NCBI GenBank assembly: GCA_012103505.1
Contig: WLWP01000007.1
Coordinates: 1-37,976, forward strand
Length of the DNA stretch: 37,976 nt
Reading direction: 5' to 3'
Source of the DNA: Pseudomonadales bacterium
GTDB taxonomy: Bacteria; Pseudomonadota; Gammaproteobacteria; Pseudomonadales; Azotimanducaceae
In this document: positions 7,463 through 15,970 of the stretch, piece by piece
How the letters are laid out: the number at the start of each line of letters is the position of its first letter
Numbering within the stretch: the stretch's first letter is position 1
Notes under the pieces: generated by a model
Database searches by the model: none
Told to the model about the DNA's origin: nothing
What the model saw: the letters and a program-made list of their open reading frames with translations, nothing else
Translations under genes and position numbers: made by a program

Positions 7463-7624
7463 AATGTAAATTCTTTTGAGACGCTCTATTTGATCGCCGA
7501 AGTAGCGGTAACGCTATTAGGTTTTGTTGTAGTGTTCATCGCGCTCACTAACCGCGAGTTGAAGTTTGATCGGTCAGATCGTCATTTAGCAAGGTCCTGG
7601 TGTGTAGTTATTCCATATGGGTAA
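7463..7624 (+). pseudogene. Remnant of a small membrane protein gene
   Basis: The frame is open from 7463 to a TAA at 7622-7624 and encodes LYLIAEVAVTLLGFVVVFIA (one clear TM helix), then NRELKFDRSDRHLAR. The IAE....LLGF pattern followed by a charged DR.DR segment matches the N-terminus of a common uncharacterised membrane-protein type. There is no ATG, and the reading frame is closed by TGA just upstream, so it appears to be a decayed 5'-damaged fragment. The remaining bases of 7348-7668 hold nothing recognisable. Confidence 0.45.
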
Positions 7625-7668
7625 ATAGTCTCAGACCTAATCCGAATGAGAGGTGATGACGTAATATC

Positions 7669-8562
7669 ATGAAGCTGACCGTTGAAACTGAGGTTCCACA
7701 GAAAGATGTTGTTGTATACGGCGGGGACCACTCACCGTGGGTACAAGCCGTTCTGCTTGGCCTCCACCTCAAGCATGTTAGCTACCGTGTGCATTCTTTC
7801 CCGCCGCGCAAAGTGTTTCGTTTTTCGGGTGTGTTGATGCCCGCGCTACGATTGAATGACGATTCTTGGCTACTCCAATCTCAAGACATTCTGGAGGCCT
7901 ATGGTTATGGTCGTCTTGAGCGAGACGACTTTCGCGCATTGCTGAAAGCGCTAGTCGGTGGCGCGCATCGCGTGGACAGTACAATTCGATTTTGGCGTCT
8001 CTGGAGTTGGGTTGCGGATGAGCATCGCAATCCGTTTGTCCGCCTGCGCAACGTTATGTTCCGGCCATTTTTAGTGTTGTATTTCAATGTCGCGTTGACC
8101 CGACTAAAACAGGTCCCACAAGCGTTACCGTCTTTAATACAAATACGTGAAAACTACCTGCCCTGGCAACAGGCATTGGAAGAAACCGGAACACCTTTCT
8201 TGGATGGTGATAAACCTGGCTTGCGTGACATTTATTTATTTGCTGCGGTACAGCTACACGCCAGCATGCCAGTCCCACCCATGGACGTACTGTGTACTGA
8301 TCCAGAACTAGATCGGTTGCGCGCTTGGGTTTATGAGATGCAGAAGGCATGCGTGGGCTATCGACATATGTACTCCGTTAAGTACTTCCCCGTAGATGGT
8401 GGTGTGCAGCCTGATCGGTCATCGCTTTGTGAGCGTGCAGGATTCTGGCTGGGCAGTGCGTTGATTCTTTTGCTAGCACCGATCACCGTGCCATGGGTGC
8501 GAAAGAAAATGGGGATGGTGCGCAGAAACGGTCTCATCGTCAGGTCGGTTCGGATCGAGTGA
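7669..8562 (+). CDS. GST-like protein with a C-terminal membrane anchor
   Basis: 297 residues. Residues 14-95 form a thioredoxin-fold GST N-domain (VVVYGGDHSPWVQAVLLGL, LMPALRLNDDSWLLQSQDIL, the latter giving the glutathione gamma-glutamyl site LQSQDI). Residues about 140-230 form the all-helical C-domain, with LEETGTPFLDGDKPGLRDIYLFAAVQL matching the GST D-site motif. Unusually, a hydrophobic helix follows at about 258-274 (WLGSALILLLAPITVPWV), then a basic tail, so the protein is probably tail-anchored to the membrane. Its SPW motif replaces the usual catalytic Ser/Cys context. Substrate unknown. Confidence 0.8.
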   Translation: MKLTVETEVPQKDVVVYGGDHSPWVQAVLLGLHLKHVSYRVHSFPPRKVFRFSGVLMPALRLNDDSWLLQSQDILEAYGYGRLERDDFRALLKALVGGAHRVDSTIRFWRLWSWVADEHRNPFVRLRNVMFRPFLVLYFNVALTRLKQVPQALPSLIQIRENYLPWQQALEETGTPFLDGDKPGLRDIYLFAAVQLHASMPVPPMDVLCTDPELDRLRAWVYEMQKACVGYRHMYSVKYFPVDGGVQPDRSSLCERAGFWLGSALILLLAPITVPWVRKKMGMVRRNGLIVRSVRIE

Positions 8563-8616
8563 CTTTGCCACAACCGTTTGCTTCCTAGTCGGAATGTAGC
8601 TAACAAGGAAATCACC

Positions 8617-9099
8617 ATGGGCACGTTTATCCGCCTTGCCACTCCCGAGGAAAAGGCAGTGGTACAGAACATCGATCAATACTATCTGTATGAGTTTGCG
8701 AGGTTCATGCCGGGCGACTATAAGCTTGGCGATGACGGTCTATTTCACGACGAAGACTACGCGCCGTATTGGGAAGATAAACAGAAGTACCCCTACATTA
8801 TTTTTGACGATGATGAAAAAGCAGGCTTTGCGCTCGTGGACGATCAAGGCGAAGAGAGAGTTCTTTCTCAGTTCTTTGTTATGTACAAATTCCAGGGTCG
8901 CGGCGTTGCTAGACAAGCCGCGCTAGACATATTTGAATCTCACTCCGGTCTTTGGGTTGTTCATTCGTTAATCGATAATCCTAAATCAGAGGGTTTCTGG
9001 CCAAAGGTAATCGGGGAGTACAGTTCGGGAAAATTTACGGTTGGCTTGCAAGAACCGAAGCGTACGCATCACGTTTATCGTTTTTCCAACCCTAGCTAA
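8617..9099 (+). CDS. GNAT-family N-acetyltransferase
   Basis: 160 residues from ATG 8617, chosen over the in-frame ATG at 8578 because AACAAGGAAATC gives a ribosome site. Motif A is present: LSQFFVMYKFQGRGVARQAA (about residues 80-100), with the acetyl-CoA pyrophosphate loop Q-G-R-G-V-A. The N-terminal half is acidic (YAPYWEDKQKYPYIIFDDDE). The acceptor substrate is unknown. The gene starts 54 nt after the GST-like gene and may be co-transcribed with it. Confidence 0.8.
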   Translation: MGTFIRLATPEEKAVVQNIDQYYLYEFARFMPGDYKLGDDGLFHDEDYAPYWEDKQKYPYIIFDDDEKAGFALVDDQGEERVLSQFFVMYKFQGRGVARQAALDIFESHSGLWVVHSLIDNPKSEGFWPKVIGEYSSGKFTVGLQEPKRTHHVYRFSNPS

Positions 9100-9141
9100 T
9101 TGTAAGGTTCACCGAACGCACTGACGGTCATTCAATGGGAT

Positions 9142-9915
9142 TCACACAAGTTGAATCCCCTGACTTTTGATAATTGTAAGATTTTCCTCGATATCTCTTT
9201 GGATTAACGCGACCTTTTTTCGCAGGTCATCTGGGTCTGTGTATTTCATATACTCATGAATGGCGTCTTGTTCTTTTTGCGGGAAGTCTCGCTCGAGATA
9301 GCGGAGTTCAAAATCGTAGCGATAAGGGCGGTGGCGAATGCCCATGAGCTCGACCAGTCTGCGTAATAAACCATGATAATAAAAGGCGAACGCCTCGGTA
9401 TTCTGATTGCGATCCAGAGGCTTGAGAACTTGTAAAACGTAGATAGGGAGTGATGCCTCAAGGTCTTCTAATCTAGTTTTCAACTTTGCTAGCCATTTCT
9501 CTTTATCGATAGGCTGAGGTTTGATCAGTCCTTTTTCGTCGAAATAAACAACAGGGGTGCCGTGCCTCTCTGTCACCATGAGTTCTTTGAGAGTCTCTGG
9601 AGAGTCCTCCGATATTGCACCTAAGTCTGCAAAAAAATGTTTTGGCGCGCCTTCGTGAAAGTAAATGCGGTGCTGCAAGTCGGAACTCCGACTAGAGGGT
9701 TTAATGTAGCGATGGCTAATGGGTGGCATCACCGATTCCATTAGGGAAAACGCCTCATCAGTACCACACGTGCACAAAGCGTTCAGGTCGATATCAGAGT
9801 ATTGATCGGTGGTGCCCGTTGCCGCCGAGCCAGCTTCCCACAAAGCTATGATTTTCGGATTGTCTCGCAGAGCTTCAATTTGGCTTTCGATATAGGTAGT
9901 GCGATAACTAGTCAA
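9142..9915 (-). CDS. Nucleotidyltransferase-domain protein (aminoglycoside 6-adenylyltransferase-like)
   Basis: 257 residues. The MNT signature is complete: GSAATGTTDQYSDIDL (residues 29-44), with Gly29-Ser30 and the metal ligands Asp41 and Asp43. The rest is mostly helical with a basic C-terminal helix bundle, as in AadE-like proteins. It would transfer NMP from an NTP to an unknown acceptor; resistance activity should not be assumed. The start is TTG at 9915, supported by AGGGA eight bases upstream; no earlier ATG is available. It converges with the GNAT gene 42 nt away. Confidence 0.82.
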   Translation of the reverse strand: MTSYRTTYIESQIEALRDNPKIIALWEAGSAATGTTDQYSDIDLNALCTCGTDEAFSLMESVMPPISHRYIKPSSRSSDLQHRIYFHEGAPKHFFADLGAISEDSPETLKELMVTERHGTPVVYFDEKGLIKPQPIDKEKWLAKLKTRLEDLEASLPIYVLQVLKPLDRNQNTEAFAFYYHGLLRRLVELMGIRHRPYRYDFELRYLERDFPQKEQDAIHEYMKYTDPDDLRKKVALIQRDIEENLTIIKSQGIQLV

Positions 9916-10116
9916 ACTATCCCTCGCAAAAAAGGATCAGTATAAACTCGTGCGAACCAAAGCGAATAAGATTCCTGACGGGGTGTTTATGCAGTTGTCT
10001 CTGCAGCGAATGGCTAGATTTCGAATGGTTCCCGCTAGAGCTTTGTAGTTCGGCGACAACAACTCTGTTGCTTCCCGCTAGTGTTTGCGCGAAAGCCAAG
10101 TTAATCGACGAGAGTT

Positions 10117-11040
10117 CTATCCCAGGTGTTCAACGCTGTTAGGAACTGAAGTTCTGATCGTGTCTGCCAATGCCTGTACGTTCCCAAGTTGTCGGTAGGA
10201 ATTGCGCCAGCAAACTGCAATTCGTCGACCGACACGATGGTCGGCGAGAGGCACGTAATCGATGAGTGCCTTCATTGGTGGGCGCTTTCCAACGGCTAAT
10301 GCGGGTAGTAGTGAATAGCGTGAACCAGATGCAATCATATGTCGCAGAGTCTCCAACCCGGTGGCCTGAAGCCGTTCGACACCGCTGGATCGCTTTGTTG
10401 GACAGGCGTCTAGGGCTTGTCCACTTAAACAATGGCCTTCGTGAAGCAAAATCATGTCATCGGCATTTAGGGTCCGCGTCGCTACCGGTGTATTGATTGA
10501 AATTGAATGTCCCTTGGGTGCTGCAAGATAAAAGGGCTCGAAAAACAAATCCTGGGATCGAACACCGTCACGCTCGACAGGTTGAGCAGCTAGAACCAGA
10601 TCCAAGCCGCCACTTGTGAGCGTGTCTAGCAGCTGTTCTGTGAGTCCCTCGGTTAGATGCAGTTCGAGATTCGGGTATTGCGTTGCTAACGGTCGTAGTA
10701 GGTGTGGTATGAGATAGGGGCCGAGGGTTGCGATGACACCCAGCCGGAGCGTACCGGAGAGTGGCTGTTCTTGAGCGTGAGCGAGCCCGTCAATGGCGTC
10801 TGCTGTGTCGAGAATCGAACGAGCCAAGGCAACAATGTCTTTTCCTTTGGGTGTGACTAACACGCGGCGTTTGTTGCGCTCGAATAACAGGCAACCCAAA
10901 ACTTCTTCTGAGTGACGGATCCGTTCGCTCATTGCAGGTTGGGTGATTGCTTTGGCATCTGCTGCACGACTGAAATTCAAGTGCTCAGCGACAGCACACA
11001 CATAGCCTAAATCACGCAAGCTCAAGTGATGAATGCTCAT
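10117..11040 (-). CDS. oxyR: OxyR peroxide-sensing LysR regulator
   Basis: 307 residues. The N-terminal HTH spans residues 5-65 (LRDLGYVCAVAEHLNFSRAAD, QPAMSERIRHSEE). In the regulatory domain, HEGHCLSGQALDAC places Cys204 and Cys213 nine residues apart, exactly the spacing of the redox pair Cys199/Cys208 in E. coli OxyR, followed by the conserved TGLETLRHMIASGS and LLPALAV. Peroxide would form the intramolecular disulfide and activate the protein. The gene is divergent from DUF2061-katA, the expected target. It is orthodox apart from its local placement. Confidence 0.95.
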   Translation of the reverse strand: MSIHHLSLRDLGYVCAVAEHLNFSRAADAKAITQPAMSERIRHSEEVLGCLLFERNKRRVLVTPKGKDIVALARSILDTADAIDGLAHAQEQPLSGTLRLGVIATLGPYLIPHLLRPLATQYPNLELHLTEGLTEQLLDTLTSGGLDLVLAAQPVERDGVRSQDLFFEPFYLAAPKGHSISINTPVATRTLNADDMILLHEGHCLSGQALDACPTKRSSGVERLQATGLETLRHMIASGSRYSLLPALAVGKRPPMKALIDYVPLADHRVGRRIAVCWRNSYRQLGNVQALADTIRTSVPNSVEHLG

Positions 11041-11135
11041 AGGTATTACTTATATAAAAAGTTTGAATATGTGATTTCAGCTATTTATACCGGAGGGATA
11101 CATTGACATCAACACGTTAGACGAGACTTAACAAC
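11041..11135. promoter_or_regulatory. Divergent oxyR / DUF2061-katA control region
   Basis: A 95-nt AT-rich spacer. Beginning at the oxyR start codon, 11039-11042 reads ATAG and TTAT follows after seven bases, resembling the first two blocks of the OxyR pattern ATAG-N7-CTAT. The next two blocks match poorly. OxyR binding here is an expectation from gene arrangement rather than a strong motif call. Confidence 0.4.
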
Positions 11136-11351
11136 ATGACGGAATTCAAGACGTTGACCTTCACCTGCATACATTTCGTGGTGGCCTTCGGTGTCACCTA
11201 CCTCCTAACAGGAAGTTTGGTGCTCGGTGGATTGATCGCGGTGATTGAACCGTTATGTAACTCCATAGCGTTCTACGTGCATGAGCGGGTATGGCATTGG
11301 GTATCAACTGCACGCGTTCTCAACTCAACCTCAACCTCACAAACAATCTAG
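11136..11351 (+). CDS. DUF2061 small membrane protein
   Basis: 71 residues with the DUF2061 pattern: a short start with KTLTF, HFVVAFGVTYLLTGSLVLGG (two closely packed hydrophobic helices), a proline-containing IEPLCNSIAFYVHERVWHW, then a polar tail. Function unknown; members are two-helix inner-membrane proteins found beside stress genes in many proteobacteria. Its TAG overlaps the katA ribosome-binding region and the katA ATG is 10 nt later, so the two form an operon controlled from the OxyR-side promoter. Confidence 0.85.
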   Translation: MTEFKTLTFTCIHFVVAFGVTYLLTGSLVLGGLIAVIEPLCNSIAFYVHERVWHWVSTARVLNSTSTSQTI

Positions 11352-11361
11352 GAGACGACTC

Positions 11362-12792
11362 ATGAACGATAAACAACTAACCACATCATCTGGCGCGCCC
11401 GTCGCTGACGACAACAACAGCATTAGTGCGGGTGGCAGGGGCCCACTTACTTTTGATAACTATCACCTTTTCGAGAAGCTGACGCATTTCAATCGCGAGC
11501 GCATCCCAGAGCGGGTTGTCCATGCCCGTGGTGCAGGCGCGTACGGGACGTTCACTCTTTCTAAGTCATTGTCGCAGTTCACGCGAGCGTCGTTCTTGCA
11601 GGCGGTCGGAGATCAGACTGAGGTGTTCCTTCGATTTTCCACAGTGGGTGGTGGCCAGGACTCTAGCGACTATGCGCGTGACCCGCGCGGCTTTGCGGTG
11701 AAGTTCTATACGGACGAAGGCAACTACGACATCGTTGGGAACAACACCCCTGTATTCTTCTTGAATGACGCTATGAAGTTCCCTGACTTCGTACATTCAC
11801 AAAAGAAAAACCCGCGTTCCAACTTGCCGGATGCTGCGCGTGTCTGGGAGTACTGGGCGAACCACCCACAGTCGCTGCACCAGATGACCATTTTGATGTC
11901 GGATCGGGGTATCCCGCGATCGTGGCGACATATGAATGGGTACGGATCGCACACGTTCTCATTTTACAACTCAGATGGGGCTCGGTACTGGATGAAATGG
12001 CATTTCAAGACAGATCAAGGGATTGAATGCGTCATGAATGAAGAAGCTTCCGAACTTCCATCCCATGGTGCGCAGCAGGATCTCGTTGACGCGATCGACC
12101 GGGGCAACTTCCCGAGTTGGACTGTCAAAGTGCAGATCATGACTGAGGCGCAAGCGAAAACGTTTCCTGTGAACCCGTTCGATCTGACCAAGGTTTGGCC
12201 ACACGACCTTGTCCCGATGGAGACCGTGGGTAAGTTGGAACTGAATCGTAACGTAGACAATTACTTTGCAGAAACAGAACAGGCTGCGTTTGCACCAAGC
12301 AACTTCGTGCCGGGTATTGGACCTTCGCCTGACAAGATGCTTCAGGCACGGCTATTGGCGTATCAGGATGCGCATCGCTATCGGGTTGGTGTGAATCACA
12401 ACACGCTTGCCGTGAACGCGCCGAAGTGTCCAGTGCACAACTATCAAAGAGATGGGGCGATGGCGTCTGGCCAGGATGGAAGACAGAACTTCTATCCCAA
12501 TGACCAACAGGATCTACCACAGCCAGAAGCGTCTATGGCGCCGCCGCCACTGCTACTCGAAGAAGCTTGGGTGCAGCCTTACAGTCAGGATGAAGAGGAC
12601 TACTACAGTCAGGCCGGTGACCTATATCGGCTCTTGTCCGACGACGAAAAGGATCGGTTAGCCGTGACGATTGCGGGCGGTCTGGGTCAGGCCAGCAAGG
12701 GTGCACAGCAACGCGTACTCGGTTTCTTGGAAAAAGCTGATCCGAGCTATGCAGCCCGGGTTGGTCTCGAGATAGCATCACAGCAAGCGTAA
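11362..12792 (+). CDS. katA: Monofunctional haem catalase, small-subunit type
   Basis: 476 residues from ATG 11362, preceded by GGAGACGACTC; an earlier in-frame ATG at 11281 lies inside the upstream gene and is rejected. Catalytic His54 is in RVVHARGAG, the distal Asn is in VGNNTPVFF (Asn127/128), and the haem axial Tyr334 is in RLLAYQDAHRYR with Arg330. The length and C-terminus fit clade 3 small-subunit, NADPH-binding type catalases. It dismutates hydrogen peroxide in the cytoplasm. It is second in an operon with the DUF2061 gene, divergent from oxyR, and followed by a terminator hairpin. Confidence 0.96.
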   Translation: MNDKQLTTSSGAPVADDNNSISAGGRGPLTFDNYHLFEKLTHFNRERIPERVVHARGAGAYGTFTLSKSLSQFTRASFLQAVGDQTEVFLRFSTVGGGQDSSDYARDPRGFAVKFYTDEGNYDIVGNNTPVFFLNDAMKFPDFVHSQKKNPRSNLPDAARVWEYWANHPQSLHQMTILMSDRGIPRSWRHMNGYGSHTFSFYNSDGARYWMKWHFKTDQGIECVMNEEASELPSHGAQQDLVDAIDRGNFPSWTVKVQIMTEAQAKTFPVNPFDLTKVWPHDLVPMETVGKLELNRNVDNYFAETEQAAFAPSNFVPGIGPSPDKMLQARLLAYQDAHRYRVGVNHNTLAVNAPKCPVHNYQRDGAMASGQDGRQNFYPNDQQDLPQPEASMAPPPLLLEEAWVQPYSQDEEDYYSQAGDLYRLLSDDEKDRLAVTIAGGLGQASKGAQQRVLGFLEKADPSYAARVGLEIASQQA

Positions 12793-12798
12793 ACAGGA

Positions 12799-12832
12799 TG
12801 CCAGCTCTCTCTTGAGAGAGTTGGCACTTTTA
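12799..12832 (+). terminator. Rho-independent terminator after katA
   Basis: TGCCAGCTCTC (12799-12809) pairs with GAGAGTTGGCA (12814-12824) with one G-T wobble around a TCTT loop, followed by CTTTTA. It begins 7 nt after the catalase stop. Confidence 0.75.
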
Positions 12833-12849
12833 CCAAAGGTAGAATAGAC

Positions 12850-13200
12850 ATGCTTAAACTCTATGAAGTCTCGCACTATCTCATTTTGGAAGCCAAGGCT
12901 TGCTACCGTCTCGCTAGAGCGGAAGAACTACTGCGTGAGCGGCTAGCTCAAGATCAAGACCACAAAGAACATACGCTCATCATCGACATTCGGTATTCAG
13001 ATACGTCACCGCGAATGGATGAGTTGGAAGCCTGGGGAAGATATCTCATGTCAATCAACGAACGTTTTTCCTGTGGTATCTACATCACGGGTGATGATCT
13101 TCGGTTCGGTCTATCTAACGTCGTGATCGCAAACTCTGGTGCTGATGAGAAATTGAGGCGAGTGAAAGTAGGGGAGGCTGCAGAATCGAATCCTCTCTAG
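12850..13200 (+). CDS. Hypothetical protein
   Basis: 116 residues, soluble, no signal or membrane segment. The N-terminus is helical (LEAKACYRLARAEELLRERLAQ), followed by an alternating strand/helix portion (HTLIIDIRYSDTSPRMDELEAWGRYL, FSCGIYITGDDLRFGLSNVVIANSG) that suggests a small alpha/beta fold, perhaps STAS/SpoIIAA-like. That suggestion is weak. Start ATG with GTAGAATAGAC upstream. It lies after the katA terminator, so it probably has its own promoter. Confidence 0.65.
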   Translation: MLKLYEVSHYLILEAKACYRLARAEELLRERLAQDQDHKEHTLIIDIRYSDTSPRMDELEAWGRYLMSINERFSCGIYITGDDLRFGLSNVVIANSGADEKLRRVKVGEAAESNPL

Positions 13201-13243
13201 ATTGGGGCCCCGCAATTGACAACATGCCTGTAGTTTCTAGTAC

Positions 13244-13264
13244 AACCTGAAAGTAGGTTTTTTT
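13244..13264 (+). terminator. Possible terminator after the hypothetical gene
   Basis: AACCT (13244-13248) and AGGTT (13255-13259) form a short 5-bp stem with a GAAAGT loop running into seven consecutive T (13258-13264). The stem is short, but the T-run and position 44 nt after the stop fit a weak intrinsic terminator. Confidence 0.4.
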
Positions 13265-13479
13265 ATGGGCGCGATAACTGCAACCTCTCGCGTCGTTAGA
13301 CGCTGGGAATGTTGTTCACTACTCCTCAAAAGGAGTGCGACTGCTCCGTTTGGCTTGCGTTGGCGGCGATGTTCCGGTGCACTAGCGATGCGCCGCAGGT
13401 CGGTTCTTGGCCGATCGCAAATAGTCGATGGCGCCACTGGCTGGCGACAGAACGAGGGCTCTCTTTTTGAGGTAAAAAT
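13265..13479. other. Gene-free stretch before the broken GNAT gene
   Basis: Open frames exist on both strands but overlap each other, lack ribosome sites and have no recognisable composition. A perfect hairpin ACTCCT-CAAA-AGGAGT lies at 13321-13336. GAGG at about 13467-13470 is the ribosome site of the next gene. Confidence 0.45.
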
Positions 13480-13918
13480 ATGATTCGAGAAATCGTTGCA
13501 AGCGATATTCCCGCTCTCTTAATCGTACGTCCGCAGACGAGGGAGAACGCGATGTCCGTTGATGAGCTTGCGAGTATTGGCATCACTCATGACTCGATGA
13601 AAGCGGCGATAAAGGGCTCGCACCGAGGCTGGTTGTTCAAGTCAGGCGACGAGGTGTGTGGCTTCGCAATGGGGAAACTCGGAGAATGCGGAAGTGACCG
13701 TGATGGCGATGCTGCCTTCGCACGAAGGTATAGGCATTGGCGGAAAGTTGTTATGTGAAGTTGAAAACTGGCTTAAGTCTGAAGGGTGCAAGAGGATCTG
13801 GCTGACGACTGACACTAACCCGAAGCTTCGAGCGTATGGTTTCTATCGCAAACAGGGATGGGACGATTGGAAAATCGAGCACGGCCTCCGATACATGGCA
13901 AAAGTACTTATTGAGTAA
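13480..13918 (+). pseudogene. GNAT acetyltransferase gene broken by a single-base frameshift
   Basis: The first frame (from ATG 13480, GAGG upstream) encodes MIREIVASDIPALLIVRP...GWLFKSGDEVCGFAMG, the normal GNAT N-terminal half up to strand 4. From GGGGAAACTC at 13671-13680 the homologous continuation is in the +1-shifted frame: NSENAEVTVMAMLPSHEGIG.GGKLL (motif A with G-I-G-I-G-G) through to YGFYRKQGWDDWKIEHG and the stop at 13918. Removing one base from the G4A3 run restores one 145-residue protein. The unshifted frame stops at 13758. Either a recent mutation or a homopolymer sequencing error. Confidence 0.8.
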
Positions 13919-14043
13919 ACGAGGATTTCCGCATTGCTGGTTTATCCCGCGAATAGATTTCGTTGGACAGAAAGCCAGCGTCTGAGACCGGTCAGACGGG
14001 TAGTTGTGTCAGGGTTGGGTGCTGTGCTTAGGCGCGAAGGAGA

Positions 14044-14256
14044 TTAGGCATCTAACACGTGCTCAAGATCAGTTTCACATCGGCGGACAAACTTGTTGTA
14101 TTGCCCTTTGGATAAGAAGAGTCGATGTATCCCGGAATTTTTCTGCTGTCCTTTGTCTAGCATCTCAGCTTGGTCGTAGCCGACCCTAACAATTTCGAGT
14201 GAGTCCAGATCAATCTCAACGAAATACCGTGTCTTTGCGCTTTCAGTTCCACTCAT
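14044..14256 (-). CDS. Small hypothetical cytoplasmic protein
   Basis: 70 residues: MSGTESAKTRYFVEIDLDSLEIVRVGYDQAEMLD..., a predicted beta hairpin followed by a basic helical part (QYNKFVRRCETDLEHVLD). No family is recognised. A good ribosome site GAGGAGAGG lies about ten bases before the ATG, which makes it a credible gene. It lies 74 nt downstream of the lipoprotein gene on the same strand and may be in its operon. Confidence 0.55.
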   Translation of the reverse strand: MSGTESAKTRYFVEIDLDSLEIVRVGYDQAEMLDKGQQKNSGIHRLFLSKGQYNKFVRRCETDLEHVLDA

Positions 14257-14330
14257 GGTGTTTGCCTCTCCTCACCCGGCTCATCCAGACTCCTATTCCA
14301 GCCGATCTCATCACAACCTCAGAAGCGAAA

Positions 14331-15245
14331 CTATTCGCCCGACAGTGCCCTCAGCGTGACGGATGGCTTCCCCGACGCCCGGGTCTCCATGATCGTGAGA
14401 TTTCGCGAAGGCGACCCGAACACAGTCTCAAGTTCCATCGCTTTGTTGTAGGCCAGGCGAGCTTTATCGAACTGATCTAGACGCGTGTAAGCAATGCCCA
14501 GGTTATTCCATCCGCGTCCGAGATCGGGTTGTATCTGAGTCACGAGGCGAAAGCTTTGTTGAGCGAGTTCCCACATCTGTCGATCGACAGAAGCATTACT
14601 TACTATTTGATGGCCAGCAATATTGTTGATTAGGTGAGCGTAGGCGTTCAGATCATCTATGGGGTGTATTTCGTACGCTGTCTTATCGATTAGACCCAAG
14701 AAATCGATCATGACTGGACCCTCCTGAGTCAGCACGATGACAATCATGTGGCTACTGAGTACAGTGAGTTCAATAAACTCATGAGTGACAGGTTGTTCAG
14801 GCCTCGCTTCTGCGAAGTAGATCGGCCAACCCAATCCTCGTCCCAGTCCGACGAGCACCATCGCAAGGGAAACGCAGTCGCCCTTACCGATCTGCAACGT
14901 TTGCGCTGCTGTGCCAGAAGCAGCCCAATCGTATTCAATACCAAGACCTTCAGGTTTGGGGTCAGTGAGAGCTGAGACTAAAATCTGAACTGGGTTAAGA
15001 CCCGCTGGTGCTTCGTTCAACTTCTTACGGGCTAGCGCTCTTGCGTCCCGTGGAACCTCGAACGGTGCGACTACTTGTTTCTCGCTCAACTCAGGAACAC
15101 GGGTTTTGAGTATTTGCTTGAATGCCTTGGGTTCATAACTGAGTCCAGGGTCTTGCCAATCAGATTTGGATGCACAACCCATCAGGCCAATCATTGCGAG
15201 GGCAATGCATAGCAGAGATTCTTTCTGTTCTCGAAAAGTTAGCAT
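14331..15245 (-). CDS. Lipoprotein with transglutaminase-type triad and TPR repeats
   Basis: 304 residues. Signal sequence with lipobox LMGC (acylated Cys24). A papain/transglutaminase-like domain spans about 85-200: Cys124 in KGDCVSLAM, His166 in SSHMIVIV and Asp181 in MIDFLG are in the order and spacing of the transglutaminase Cys-His-Asp triad. A C-terminal TPR segment spans about 215-295 (GRGWNNLGIAYTRLDQFDKARLAYNKAMEL). It is probably exported and anchored to a periplasmic membrane face, where it may cleave or crosslink peptides or act as a protein-interaction module. Substrate unknown. Confidence 0.8.
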   Translation of the reverse strand: MLTFREQKESLLCIALAMIGLMGCASKSDWQDPGLSYEPKAFKQILKTRVPELSEKQVVAPFEVPRDARALARKKLNEAPAGLNPVQILVSALTDPKPEGLGIEYDWAASGTAAQTLQIGKGDCVSLAMVLVGLGRGLGWPIYFAEARPEQPVTHEFIELTVLSSHMIVIVLTQEGPVMIDFLGLIDKTAYEIHPIDDLNAYAHLINNIAGHQIVSNASVDRQMWELAQQSFRLVTQIQPDLGRGWNNLGIAYTRLDQFDKARLAYNKAMELETVFGSPSRNLTIMETRASGKPSVTLRALSGE

Positions 15246-15496
15246 GCTTCAATGGTACCAGCCACGAAGCCATACATGGGCCACCAGCTTCTGCTCACTG
15301 TTGACGTTTGGTGGGCGGGGTCAGACCGGGGTGAAAACGAGTGGTAAGCAAGGGTTCTACTTGATGTGTTTTGTTTTCCGCGCACAGCCGTCCATAGGAA
15401 CTAAAGGACGCGGGTCATGATTTCGCATGTCGGTAAACACTCATCGTTACGCCCGAACTCAGCGCTTCCGACTGCTGAATCTCCAAATTAACGGGC

Positions 15497-15970
15497 TCAG
15501 CTGTTGTTTGTATCGGAAGGGCAAAGCGTTGTCGCCAGCGCCTCTAACATGACGCGTGTGCCTTGCTCTCGGTCTGCCGAGGTATCATCGCCATCTAGAT
15601 GCACGGCTTGTTCTGTCAGGAGCAATTGCGCGGCATTGTCTCCTGACGCAGTAATCTCCACGGTGACCAATGACGCTGATATGCGCGAGCCACCCATATC
15701 CATCGTATAGCTATAGACAATTCGGTGATCTGATACGAATTCATGAAAGATTGCTTCATAACAAAAAGCCGAACCGTTGGGTGCATGACCAGAGAACTGT
15801 TCTAGACCGCCGACTCGATAGTCGATTACGAGCTCACCCCGTTGGTCGGTTGGACCAAACCACTGAGCTTTGATTTTAGGGTCCGTCCAAGCTTGGTAAA
15901 CCCGATCGGGAGTTACCGCGTATAAGCGCTCAATCTTAAACATAGCGTGGGCTGCTGATCGGTCACTCAT
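15497..15970 (-). CDS. SRPBCC/AHSA1-domain protein coupled to ArsR
   Basis: 157 residues from ATG 15970, chosen because AGGAG lies 9 nt upstream and the ATG overlaps the ArsR stop as ATGA. The AHSA1 pattern is clear: FKIERLYAVTPDRVYQAWTDP, KAQWFGPTD, FHEFVSDHRIVYSYTMDMGG, VTVEITASGD and a C-terminal helix EQGTRVMLEALATTL. These START-like folds form a hydrophobic cavity for a small ligand; function is unknown in most ArsR-AHSA1 pairs. Translation is coupled to the repressor, so both come from the promoter at 16313-16330. Confidence 0.88.
   Translation of the reverse strand: MSDRSAAHAMFKIERLYAVTPDRVYQAWTDPKIKAQWFGPTDQRGELVIDYRVGGLEQFSGHAPNGSAFCYEAIFHEFVSDHRIVYSYTMDMGGSRISASLVTVEITASGDNAAQLLLTEQAVHLDGDDTSADREQGTRVMLEALATTLCPSDTNNS

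Noticed and set aside
9137..9159. Terminator between the convergent GNAT and nucleotidyltransferase genes
   Set aside because: GGGATTC and GAATCCC pair perfectly around a 9-nt loop, but no T-run follows on either strand and the hairpin overlaps the coding end of the minus-strand gene.
13671..13677. Programmed ribosomal frameshift in the GNAT gene
   Set aside because: No slippery heptamer of the known X-XXY-YYZ type in the correct phase, and no stimulatory structure; GNAT genes are not known to use this.
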